A stretch of DNA of 51,203 nucleotides from Janibacter anophelis NBRC 107843 (lineage in GTDB: Bacteria; Actinomycetota; Actinomycetes; Actinomycetales; Dermatophilaceae), in assembly GCF_001570945.1 (NCBI RefSeq), contig NZ_BCSQ01000022.1, positions 1 to 51,203 on the forward strand. The letters are read 5' to 3'. Below are positions 25,231 to 32,906 of the stretch, piece by piece; the first letter of the stretch is position 1; every line of letters begins with the position of its first letter. The notes beneath the pieces are model-generated. The model made no database searches. It was not told the DNA's origin and was given only the letters and a program-made list of their open reading frames with translations. Both the position numbers and the translations under genes were made by a program.

Positions 25231-26402
25231 AGCGAAATCGCATCCTCGAGCGCATGGTTTAGCAGGTTGGCCATTGCGCTTCTCGATTGGTTTCTGGAGA
25301 TCCATGCTCGGCCGTTTATGCCCATCGCGATCAGGTCTTCGTTTGTCTGTGAACCTAGTTTGTCGAGGCCATGGCCGATCTCATTGGGTGAAACTGCAAG
25401 GCCTGCGTGCGAATCCATGACCAGGTCTGAGACGATACCGGGGCAGTTCGTTAGGGTCGCTCGGCCGGCAGCCATGTAGTCGAACACCTTATTTGGGCTT
25501 ACCGCGCTGCGGAAGAGCTCGACATCTGCGAGCACGTGCACCCCTATGTCGGCGGCCGCCAACAGGTCAGGAATTTCGGACTTCGGTACGGGGTCCATGA
25601 ACCGGACGTTCGTTAGTCCTCGCGCTTGCGCACTTTCCTGGAGGCCGTGTTTCAGCACGCCTCCACCGACTAGAACTACATCCACGTTGGGGGCCTGCTC
25701 AGCACCGTCCAGGAGCAGGTCAAGGCCGTTCGCCGGGCCGTGGGCCCCCGCATAGACGGCGGTCACCCGGTCGAACCCGTAGCGCAGTCGCAGGTCCTCG
25801 CGAGGTGCGCTGGCGACAAAGTCCTCCGGGTCAGCGCCATTGGGGATGTACACGATTTTGTGCGGTGCCACCCCGCGTGCCACAAGTTCTGTGCGGGACC
25901 CCTCGGCCATGATCACGATGGTTCGAGCCCGTGCGTACAGGAACTCTTCGAGCGCGGTCAGAACCCTGTAGATCGGTGAATTCGTGCTGAGGTGGTTCAT
26001 GTCGACGAGTACCTTGGGCCAGAGGTCACGGACCTCGAGGACGAATGGAACCCTCTTGATGATCGACAGCAACCACGCGGCCAATGCAGCTAGCAGGTGG
26101 GGTGACGACCCGTAGACCACGTCGACGCGGCCAACGCGCATTCCTCGGAGCATGGCGGCTGCGGCGTAACTGATCCAGTTCAGGATCCGCGAGATGCCGT
26201 TGCTCGAATACCCCATGACCGGCACGGTGACGAATCCCTCGGAGTCGCCGACCCGTCGACCGGTCTGCGGATTGAGATTGCTCGCGATGATGAGGTGCTC
26301 CCAGCCGTCGAGCCGTGAGAAGAGCTCGACGTGCCGTGTGCCACCGGCTTCACCGCGTGGAGCGGCGAAGTGGTTGAGGACGAGAACCCTGCGCCTACGC
26401 AC
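25227..26402 (-). CDS. Glycosyltransferase family 4 protein (WbuB/WcaI-like)
   Basis: 391 residues from GTG 26402, overlapping the upstream stop by 8 nt; an ATG ten codons earlier is possible but lies deeper in the neighbour. N-terminal RRVLVLNHFAAPRGEAGGTRH and VYGSSPHLLAALAAW mark the acceptor domain. YIPNGADPEDF, AVYAGAHGPANGLDLLLDG and SAVSPNKVFDYMAAGR form the donor-binding domain, as in WbuB/WcaI-type enzymes that add N-acetylated aminosugars. GC begins to rise back towards the flanks in this gene. Confidence 0.85.
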   Translation of the reverse strand: MRRRRVLVLNHFAAPRGEAGGTRHVELFSRLDGWEHLIIASNLNPQTGRRVGDSEGFVTVPVMGYSSNGISRILNWISYAAAAMLRGMRVGRVDVVYGSSPHLLAALAAWLLSIIKRVPFVLEVRDLWPKVLVDMNHLSTNSPIYRVLTALEEFLYARARTIVIMAEGSRTELVARGVAPHKIVYIPNGADPEDFVASAPREDLRLRYGFDRVTAVYAGAHGPANGLDLLLDGAEQAPNVDVVLVGGGVLKHGLQESAQARGLTNVRFMDPVPKSEIPDLLAAADIGVHVLADVELFRSAVSPNKVFDYMAAGRATLTNCPGIVSDLVMDSHAGLAVSPNEIGHGLDKLGSQTNEDLIAMGINGRAWISRNQSRSAMANLLNHALEDAISL

Positions 26403-28290
26403 GGGCCACCTCCACGGTGTGGAGAGTGCCATCAATCTCAAGGTCGATGGTCACAAGGTCGTCGTCCTCGCGGACCGTCAGGTGCTCGTCGTTGATGGTT
26501 CTCGTGTCGCCTGCGCCCCAGACAAACCACCCGGCGTCGGCGCGAGACTGTCGCCACGGTGATGGGGCCCATCGGCCGTAAGTCTCACTTATCCACCCGG
26601 CGAAGGGGGCCTCTTCAGCGATTGTCGATGTGCTCCCTTCGAGCACCAGGCGCTCACCGGCGTCGCCCTCAGGGGCCGTCATGACCCATCCGCGAGCGCC
26701 CTCTGGGAGCCGATCGATGACGGTGACGCCCGAGTCCTCAACGAGGACGAGGCGCAGACACCGGCCTTCGTCGAAGCCGTCATGCCAGACGGCCAGGATC
26801 GTCCCCAACGGCAGCTCTACCGCCGCACTGCCGGCCGGGACCGTCGAGCGCTGCCAGCGGAAGGCCCTGTGGGGTCCGAGCAGGTCGCCGCCGTCGGGTC
26901 GCCACACGGGGTGTGCGGCACTGGTGCGGAAACCATCGCGCACGTGGAGGGGGCCGTTGTACGTGCCCGTCCCCGGGTCGCGGGTGACCCAACTGCCATC
27001 GTGCTGGATCCAGACCGAGGTCAGGTCCGCGTGCTGGTGTGAGGGTGTGAGGGACCGCTTGAGCCAGACGGCCCAGAGGCCGCGTCGGACACCGCTGAAG
27101 TGGCCACTGGTCCAAGGTCCTTCGGGACGAGGGGGAGCAGGCTCCGCGGTGCCGGAGGCGGCTGCGTACCAAGCGAGTTCGTCGTAGATGTCCCAAGCGG
27201 ATGCTGGCGTCGAGCCACCAACCAGGTGTCGAGCCAGCAGGGCCGCACCAGCGACGTCGCCCGCAGGAGCTGAGTCGGCGAGGACCCTCCCTTCGTCCCA
27301 GTCGCCGTACTGCGGGACATCGCCGTCGAGGACACCCAAGGTGATGAGGTGCTCCGCCGCGGTCGACATCGCCCGTGCGACAGCATCGGGGGCGTCGCCG
27401 ATGAGCACCCGGACGATGAACATCTCGAGGACGAACCGGTGGTAGGACAACGAGTCCTCGATCATCGAGCCGTCGGGCAGCATGTGCCGGCCCAGCTGCT
27501 TGAGCATCAGGCGGTCACCCATCGACCGCCATCGCCCTGCTGCGGGATGGTCGGGGAACATCTTGCCGAGCACCATGAGCCCGAGGCCGTCGCCGAGGAG
27601 GTGGTTGTTCTTCATGCTGGTCATCGTGTAGGGCAGCTCGACCATGATGTGCCGCGCACTGGCGACGAGCTGGTCGTCGAGCTCGGCCCGCAGGCCGCCG
27701 TGCAGACGGTCGCCCACGAGGCGTAGCACCTGGCTCCACGCGATGGCCCGCAGGGCCAGCTCGAGGCTGGAGTACCAGTTGACCCCTTCCTCGGGGCGGC
27801 ACTCGCGGCACCATCTCACGAGCATGGACTCAAGGTGGGGGAACCACGGACCGTCGGGCTCCAGCACGCTTGCCCGGGCCAGGACCACGAGGTCACGGTG
27901 CCGTGCCGACTCCCAGGTGAATTTCACATCCGAGAGCCGCTGGTCGGTCCGGATGTCGATCTGCCACCACGGGGTGTCCTCCGGCCAGCACCGCCCGGTG
28001 AGCGGGTCCATGGCCCAGCTGGCGGAACTGCCAGTTGGCACCCGCTCCCCGAAGACCCGTGTGCCCTCCTCGACGATGAGCCGGGCGTCCTCGAGGCAGC
28101 GTCCACGTGCTCGCTCAGAGCTCGGGACGTGATGCCCGATGTCCAGCGGGGTGGAGGTGTACCCGCCGGGCACGGGGCGGAAGAGTCGGGCGTGGCCGTT
28201 GGTGCGTTTCGACGCCTCGTAGACCGCGCGAAGCGGTGCCGAGGCGCCGAGCGCCCGCACGTCCTTGACGACGCTGGAGATCGAGGGCAT
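26395..28290 (-). CDS. Heparinase II/III-like polysaccharide lyase
   Basis: 631 residues from ATG 28290, preceded by GAGGA. An N-terminal alpha/alpha toroid (about residues 90-340) contains VNWYSSLELALRAIAW, NNHLLGDGLGLMVLG, ending in LPDGSMIEDSLSYHRFVLEM. The Asn/Tyr/His set there matches heparinase II/III and alginate-lyase-like enzymes. A C-terminal beta-sandwich starts near HADLTSVWI, where a metal or catalytic His is expected. Such lyases cleave uronate-containing chains by beta-elimination. There is no signal peptide, so it may act in the cytosol or by an unknown export route. It lies 8 nt after the bi-domain dehydrogenase, a pairing known from other capsule clusters. Confidence 0.87.
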   Translation of the reverse strand: MPSISSVVKDVRALGASAPLRAVYEASKRTNGHARLFRPVPGGYTSTPLDIGHHVPSSERARGRCLEDARLIVEEGTRVFGERVPTGSSASWAMDPLTGRCWPEDTPWWQIDIRTDQRLSDVKFTWESARHRDLVVLARASVLEPDGPWFPHLESMLVRWCRECRPEEGVNWYSSLELALRAIAWSQVLRLVGDRLHGGLRAELDDQLVASARHIMVELPYTMTSMKNNHLLGDGLGLMVLGKMFPDHPAAGRWRSMGDRLMLKQLGRHMLPDGSMIEDSLSYHRFVLEMFIVRVLIGDAPDAVARAMSTAAEHLITLGVLDGDVPQYGDWDEGRVLADSAPAGDVAGAALLARHLVGGSTPASAWDIYDELAWYAAASGTAEPAPPRPEGPWTSGHFSGVRRGLWAVWLKRSLTPSHQHADLTSVWIQHDGSWVTRDPGTGTYNGPLHVRDGFRTSAAHPVWRPDGGDLLGPHRAFRWQRSTVPAGSAAVELPLGTILAVWHDGFDEGRCLRLVLVEDSGVTVIDRLPEGARGWVMTAPEGDAGERLVLEGSTSTIAEEAPFAGWISETYGRWAPSPWRQSRADAGWFVWGAGDTRTINDEHLTVREDDDLVTIDLEIDGTLHTVEVARA

Positions 28291-28298
28291 TGGGGTCC

Positions 28299-30434
28299 TC
28301 AGTTGTTGAAGGGCTGGCTGCCGACGCGGGGGTCGACGGGGATCACGGTGCGCTGCTCGAGGGACTGGACCGCGGCGAGCGCCGCGGCGGTGCTGGCGAT
28401 CGTGGCCCGGGTGTCGGCGTCGCCGGCCTTGCCGGCGATCGCGTCGGCGAAGAGGCGCAGGTTCTCCACGTGGCCCTTGCCTGGGGCCGAGAGCTTGACC
28501 TCCTTGCCGTCGATCGTCAGCTTGTGGAAGTCGTCGATCGTCACGGTGTGACCACGTCCGAGGATGTCGAGGTACTCCTTGGACGAGCTCGCGTGACCGT
28601 GCTCGGCATAGGTGATGGTGGCGATCGATCCGTCGGCGAACTTGGCGCTGATGACAAGGTCCTCCTGGAGGACGAGCTCGGCGCCGCCGGAGCCAAAGGC
28701 GACGATCTCGGCCACCGGCATGCCGACCACCCAAGAGGCGAGGTCGATGAAGTGGCACACCTCGCCGAGGAGCCGACCGCCCTGACGGCGGTCCTTGTAC
28801 CAGTGCGTCTCGGGCAGACGGCCGGCGCTCACGCGGTAGGTGATGACCAGCGGCTCCCCGGTCCCGCCGAGCGTCTTCCGTGCCTGCTGGATCGCCTCGG
28901 AGTGGCGACGGTTGAACCCTCCCCACAGGACACGCTCGGAGGCCTGCACGGCCTCGAGCACGGACTCCAGCTCGTCTTCGCTGAGCGCGAGGGGCTTTTC
29001 CACGAAGACGTGCTTGTCCGCGGCGAGTGCGTCGCGGGTGATCTGCGCGTGCGAGTCGTGGCGGCTGAGGACGAAGACAGTGTCGACGCTGTCCATGGCC
29101 AGCAGGGAGGGGACGTCCGCGACCACCTGCGCGACATCGTGCCTCTCAGCGAGATGACGCGCCGTCAGCCCGCTGTTGGACGTGACCGCCACCGCCGACG
29201 CCAGGCCGGCCTTCTTCATCGCCGGCAGGAAGGTCATCTTGGCGTAGTTGCCCGCCCCGACGATGCCGGAGCCGCGGTGACCGGCCTTGATCGGGCGAAG
29301 GGAGATGGGATCCCGACCGACACCTTGACGGCTGTAGGAGAACTGCACGGCGAGGGCCTTGGGGTCCTGCCCGATCGTCTCGTACGCCCGCTCGGACTCG
29401 TCGATGTCGAAGACGTGGGTGACCAGGTCGTCGACCTGGAGGCGACCGCCGGCAACCATGTCGAGGTAGGCCTCGATGTTTCGTCCCTCGGTCCACCGGA
29501 CGTGGCCGATGGGGTAGTCGATGCCGTACTCCTCGTACGTGCGGTCGTACCGTCCCGGGCCGTAGCTGCGGGCGAAGCGGACATCCACCTCCTTCATGTA
29601 GAAGGGGGTCCGGGCCAGCTCGACGCCCACATCACCCACGACGACGACGGCGCCACGGTCACGTACCCGCTCGACGGCGGCCATGACCGGGTCGGAGGAC
29701 TTGGTGGACGCGGTGACGAGGACGGCGTCCACGCCGCGGCCACGGGTGTGGGCCAAGATCGCATCGGTCGTGCCCTGGCCCTCCTCGATCAGGCCGATGG
29801 CACCGGCCTCGGCCGCGAGGTCGACAGTCCAGTCGCGGAGGTCGACGCCGATGACCCTCAACCCGGAGGCGAGGGCCAGGCGGGCCGTGAGCTGCCCCAC
29901 GAGCCCCAGTCCCACGACGGCGACGGTGCCTCCGAACTGCACATCTGCCTGGCGCAGGCCCTGCATGGCGATGGCAGCGACCGCTCCGAAGGCCGCGGCC
30001 TCGTCCGTGACCCCGTCAGGGATCGGTACGGCGAGCAGGGAGGGGACGACCTGTGCCTCGGCGTGCCCCGCCGAGGCTGTGGCCACCCGGGTGCCGGGAG
30101 TCAGGTCGTGAACCGAGGACCCCACCTCGAGGACGATGCCAGCGGCGCTGTACCCCAGAGGCATGTCCTCGTCGAGGCGGGTGCGCACCGCCTGGACCGT
30201 GTTGCGCAGACCCTCGGTGCGGGCCTTCTTCAGCACTTGGCGCACCAGGTCGGGTCGAGCCTTGGCTTTGTCGATGAGGCTGGCAGATGCCAGCTCTCGC
30301 ACGGCCTTCTCGGTCCCGGTCGAGAGCAGAGATCGCGTCGTGCTGACGAGGACCTCGGCGGGGCCACAGGTGGGGGTGGGGACCTCGACGACGCGGAGGC
30401 TTCCGTCACCGACGGACTGGACGACCTGCTTCAT
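28299..30434 (-). CDS. Bi-domain oxidoreductase: zinc-type alcohol dehydrogenase fused to Gfo/Idh/MocA dehydrogenase
   Basis: 711 residues from ATG 30434, overlapping the upstream stop as ATGA. Residues 1-365 form an MDR alcohol-dehydrogenase-like domain: GYSAAGIVLEVG, AAFGAVAAIAMQGLR, and the VVGLGLVGQLTARLA NAD motif. From about 375 to the end it is a Gfo/Idh/MocA domain (GSGIVGAGNYAKMTFLPA, ADKHVFVEKPLALSEDEL with the EKP motif, GGRLLGEVCHFIDL). Such two-domain proteins accompany heparinase-like lyases in polysaccharide clusters and probably oxidise and reduce a nucleotide sugar. The exact reaction is not established. Confidence 0.88.
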   Translation of the reverse strand: MKQVVQSVGDGSLRVVEVPTPTCGPAEVLVSTTRSLLSTGTEKAVRELASASLIDKAKARPDLVRQVLKKARTEGLRNTVQAVRTRLDEDMPLGYSAAGIVLEVGSSVHDLTPGTRVATASAGHAEAQVVPSLLAVPIPDGVTDEAAAFGAVAAIAMQGLRQADVQFGGTVAVVGLGLVGQLTARLALASGLRVIGVDLRDWTVDLAAEAGAIGLIEEGQGTTDAILAHTRGRGVDAVLVTASTKSSDPVMAAVERVRDRGAVVVVGDVGVELARTPFYMKEVDVRFARSYGPGRYDRTYEEYGIDYPIGHVRWTEGRNIEAYLDMVAGGRLQVDDLVTHVFDIDESERAYETIGQDPKALAVQFSYSRQGVGRDPISLRPIKAGHRGSGIVGAGNYAKMTFLPAMKKAGLASAVAVTSNSGLTARHLAERHDVAQVVADVPSLLAMDSVDTVFVLSRHDSHAQITRDALAADKHVFVEKPLALSEDELESVLEAVQASERVLWGGFNRRHSEAIQQARKTLGGTGEPLVITYRVSAGRLPETHWYKDRRQGGRLLGEVCHFIDLASWVVGMPVAEIVAFGSGGAELVLQEDLVISAKFADGSIATITYAEHGHASSSKEYLDILGRGHTVTIDDFHKLTIDGKEVKLSAPGKGHVENLRLFADAIAGKAGDADTRATIASTAAALAAVQSLEQRTVIPVDPRVGSQPFNN

Positions 30435-31078
30435 TGGGACTTGTCCCTCTCGAGTGGGTGTGCGGGTACACCGACCAGCGTGGCGCGGTCGGGGGCATCT
30501 TTGGTGAGGCAGGCGGCCGCACCGAGGGTGACCTCGGAGCCGACCGCCAGACCTTGGAGGACGGTGCTCGCAGCACCGAGCAGGGTCAACGACCCCACGG
30601 AGCATTCGCCGGAGACTGTGGCGTTGGGGTTGACGCTGACGAAGTCCTGGAGCCGGACGTCGTGGCCGACGACCGCATGCGCATTGAGGTGGACGTGGTC
30701 GCCCAACGAGACGTTGGTTCCCAAGGAGACCCCACCGAGGACGATGAGCCCCACCCCATGACGCAGCTCGCTGCCGCGGACGGTCGTGGGGTGCACCAAC
30801 GCCGGGAACGGGTGTCGTCCGCCCAGAGCGCCGACGACAGCTTGGCGGATCGAAGGGTCTCCGATGGCGACGGCAACCGCCGCGCCCTCGGGCGCTGCGG
30901 CCAAGCCTCCGAGGTGCGGGGTGCCGAGGGCTGAGAGGCGATCCGCATTGGCGGGGGAGAGGTTGTCATCGATGAACCCCAGGAACCGCCAAGTCGGCTC
31001 CTTGTCGTTGATGGCTCGAACGACGTCCAGGGTCTCGCGTCCGAATCCGCCGGCGCCGACGATGACGAGGTCCTCCAT
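30431..31078 (-). CDS. PglD-like sugar O/N-acetyltransferase (NeuD family)
   Basis: 215 residues from ATG 31078, overlapping the sugar-transferase stop by one base; GTG one codon upstream is the alternative. The N-terminal Rossmann-like part is VIVGAGGFGRETLDV, then GFIDDNLSP. The C-terminal left-handed beta-helix includes GVGLIVLGGVSLGTNVSLGD and the catalytic His in NAHAVVGHDVRLQDF. It ends GVPAHPLER. Together with the PglC, PglE and PglF homologues next to it, it would acetylate a 4-amino-sugar nucleotide using acetyl-CoA. NeuD-like O-acetylation is the alternative. Confidence 0.87.
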   Translation of the reverse strand: MEDLVIVGAGGFGRETLDVVRAINDKEPTWRFLGFIDDNLSPANADRLSALGTPHLGGLAAAPEGAAVAVAIGDPSIRQAVVGALGGRHPFPALVHPTTVRGSELRHGVGLIVLGGVSLGTNVSLGDHVHLNAHAVVGHDVRLQDFVSVNPNATVSGECSVGSLTLLGAASTVLQGLAVGSEVTLGAAACLTKDAPDRATLVGVPAHPLERDKSQ

Positions 31079-31683
31079 CACGCGGCGGGGCTACCCATGA
31101 ACTCGGACATCGTGGCCTCCCCTTCGGCGGAGATGCCGTCCCGGCGCAGGACCTGAACGACGGTCCGCGCGATGATGCGCAGATCGACAGTGAGTGAGTT
31201 GTGGTCCACGTACTCGACGTCCCGCGCGAACTTTTGCTCCCAGGACAGGGCATTGCGTCCAGAGACCTGAGCGAGGCCGGTCAGACCCGGCCGGACCGCG
31301 TGGCGCCGGGATTGCTCAGGTGTGTAGCGCTCGAGGTACTGCATGAGCAACGGCCGCGGCCCCACGATCGACATGTCACCGCGGATGATGTTCCACAGCG
31401 TCGGCAACTCGTCGAGACTGGTGCTGCGCAGGAAGGCCCCTGTGCGGGTCATCCGCTGCGCATCCGTCACCAGGCCGCGCTCGGGGTCCGGCAGGCGCAT
31501 GGTCCGGAACTTGAGCATCTCGAAGGGGGCACCGTCCAGCCCGGGTCGCTGCTGGCGGAAGAGGACCGGGCTGCCCATGGTGAACCGGACGGCTACCGCC
31601 GCAACGGCTTGTACGGGCAATGAGGCGACGAGTGCCGGGACGGTGAGAGCGAGGTCCAGCAGTCGCTTGCCGCGGTAGCTCAT
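31078..31683 (-). CDS. Undecaprenyl-phosphate sugar-1-phosphate transferase (PglC/WcaJ C-terminal type)
   Basis: 201 residues, the short PglC form lacking the N-terminal membrane bundle of WcaJ. One N-terminal re-entrant helix (LLDLALTVPALVASLPV) is followed by GSPVLFRQQRPG, FEMLKFRTM, LDELPTLWNIIRGDMSIVGPRP and RPGLTGLAQVSGRN, all family hallmarks including the catalytic Asp-Glu (DE). It starts the repeat unit by moving sugar-1-phosphate from a UDP-sugar to undecaprenyl phosphate. It overlaps the aminotransferase gene by 4 nt and the PglD-like gene by 1 nt. Confidence 0.93.
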   Translation of the reverse strand: MSYRGKRLLDLALTVPALVASLPVQAVAAVAVRFTMGSPVLFRQQRPGLDGAPFEMLKFRTMRLPDPERGLVTDAQRMTRTGAFLRSTSLDELPTLWNIIRGDMSIVGPRPLLMQYLERYTPEQSRRHAVRPGLTGLAQVSGRNALSWEQKFARDVEYVDHNSLTVDLRIIARTVVQVLRRDGISAEGEATMSEFMGSPAA

Positions 31684-32906
31684 GACGAGGTCACCTCGCG
31701 GGTGAGTGCGGAGATCACCTGATCGATCTGGTCGTCGGTCAGCGCGGGGCCACTCGGGAGGGTGACCCCGCGCTGGAACAAGTCTTCGCTGACGCCGGTG
31801 GTGAAGGCCGGGGACGACGCGAAGACGGGCTGGAGGTGCATCGGCTTCCAGAGGTGTCGGACCTCGATGTCCTGGGCGGACATGGCGGCGACGAGCTTGT
31901 CGGCGGGGGTGGTTTCGAGGCTCGTTCCTCGCTCCTCAACCACCGCGGAGTGCCCTCGTCGCTCCTGCACCACCGCGGGGTGCCCTCGTCGTTCCTCAAC
32001 CCACGACGGGTCCAGGACGACGGTGGTAAGCCAGCAGTTGTCCTCCGCGTCGTCCCTGCTCGAGCTTTCCCGGCCCAGGAAGCGCAGTGGTAGGTCGGCG
32101 AACGCGGCGGCGTAGCGGTCACGGATCTCGCGACGACGGGCGATCATGTCATCCAGGCGCTCAAGCTGCCCACGGCCCAGAGCAGCCAAGACGTTGGACA
32201 GCCGATAGTTGTAGCCGACCTCGGTGTGCTCATACCAAGGAAAGGGTTCCCGGGACTGCGTCGACAGCTTGCGAGCATGCGCGACGAGGTCAGCGTCATC
32301 GCTCAACAGCATTCCTCCACCCGAGGTGGTCATGATCTTGTTGCCGTTGAAGGACAACGCGGCAGCCGTACCGAACGAGCCGGCGGCACGGCCGTCGAGG
32401 TGGGCGCCGAGCGACTCCGCAGCATCCTCGAGCAGCGGCACACCGAGCTCCGCCAGGCCCGCCTCTAGAGTCGGGTACTCGCAGGCCCGGCCGAAGAGGT
32501 CGACCGGGATCGCGCCAACGACGTCTTCCCCTTCGTCCTTCAGCGTTCGGACAGCGTGCAGCATGAGCTCGACGTCCACGTTGCCGTCATCAGGTCGCGC
32601 ATCGACGAAGACGGGCTCGGCGCCGGTGTACACGACCGCGTTGGCGGTTGCGGCGAAGGTCATGCTCGACAGCACCACCTTGGTTCCCGGTCGCGCTCCG
32701 AGGTGGACCAGGGCCAAGTGGAGAGCGGCGGTCCCAGAGCTGAGGGCCAGGGCGTGGTCGACACCGACGCGTTCGGCGATTTCTCGCTCGAAGGCGTCGA
32801 CGTGGGGACCGAGAGGGGCCACCCACCCTGAGCGCAGGGCATCGAGGACGTACCTCTCTTCGGCCTCGCCCACGAGAGCTTGGGACATGAGGATGCGACC
32901 CGTCAC
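31680..32906 (-). CDS. DegT/DnrJ/EryC1/StrS aminotransferase (PglE-like)
   Basis: 408 residues from GTG 32906, which overlaps the upstream stop as GTGA. PLP-dependent fold: ALSSGTAALHLAL, DLFGRA, EDAAESLGA, and Lys190 in SFNGNKIMTTSGGG, which binds PLP. In the PglF-PglE order it would aminate the 4-keto sugar made by the upstream dehydratase. Oddity: residues 302-332 are an insertion made of two near-perfect 10-residue repeats (EERRGHPAVV and QERRGHSAVV) followed by EERGTSLET. The insertion is encoded by a palindromic repeat and falls in a loop between conserved blocks. The conserved C-terminus resumes, so the enzyme is probably active. Confidence 0.9.
   Translation of the reverse strand: MTGRILMSQALVGEAEERYVLDALRSGWVAPLGPHVDAFEREIAERVGVDHALALSSGTAALHLALVHLGARPGTKVVLSSMTFAATANAVVYTGAEPVFVDARPDDGNVDVELMLHAVRTLKDEGEDVVGAIPVDLFGRACEYPTLEAGLAELGVPLLEDAAESLGAHLDGRAAGSFGTAAALSFNGNKIMTTSGGGMLLSDDADLVAHARKLSTQSREPFPWYEHTEVGYNYRLSNVLAALGRGQLERLDDMIARRREIRDRYAAAFADLPLRFLGRESSSRDDAEDNCWLTTVVLDPSWVEERRGHPAVVQERRGHSAVVEERGTSLETTPADKLVAAMSAQDIEVRHLWKPMHLQPVFASSPAFTTGVSEDLFQRGVTLPSGPALTDDQIDQVISALTREVTSS
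31911..32002. repeat. Palindromic repeat plus 30-bp tandem duplication inside the aminotransferase
   Basis: GGTTTCGAGGCTCG to CTCCTCAACCA (31911-31949) matches the dispersed repeat. It runs into two 30-bp units (31931-31960 and 31961-31990), each ending GTGCCCTCGTC, and a partial third. All are in frame, multiples of three, so the reading frame is kept. Confidence 0.85.
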
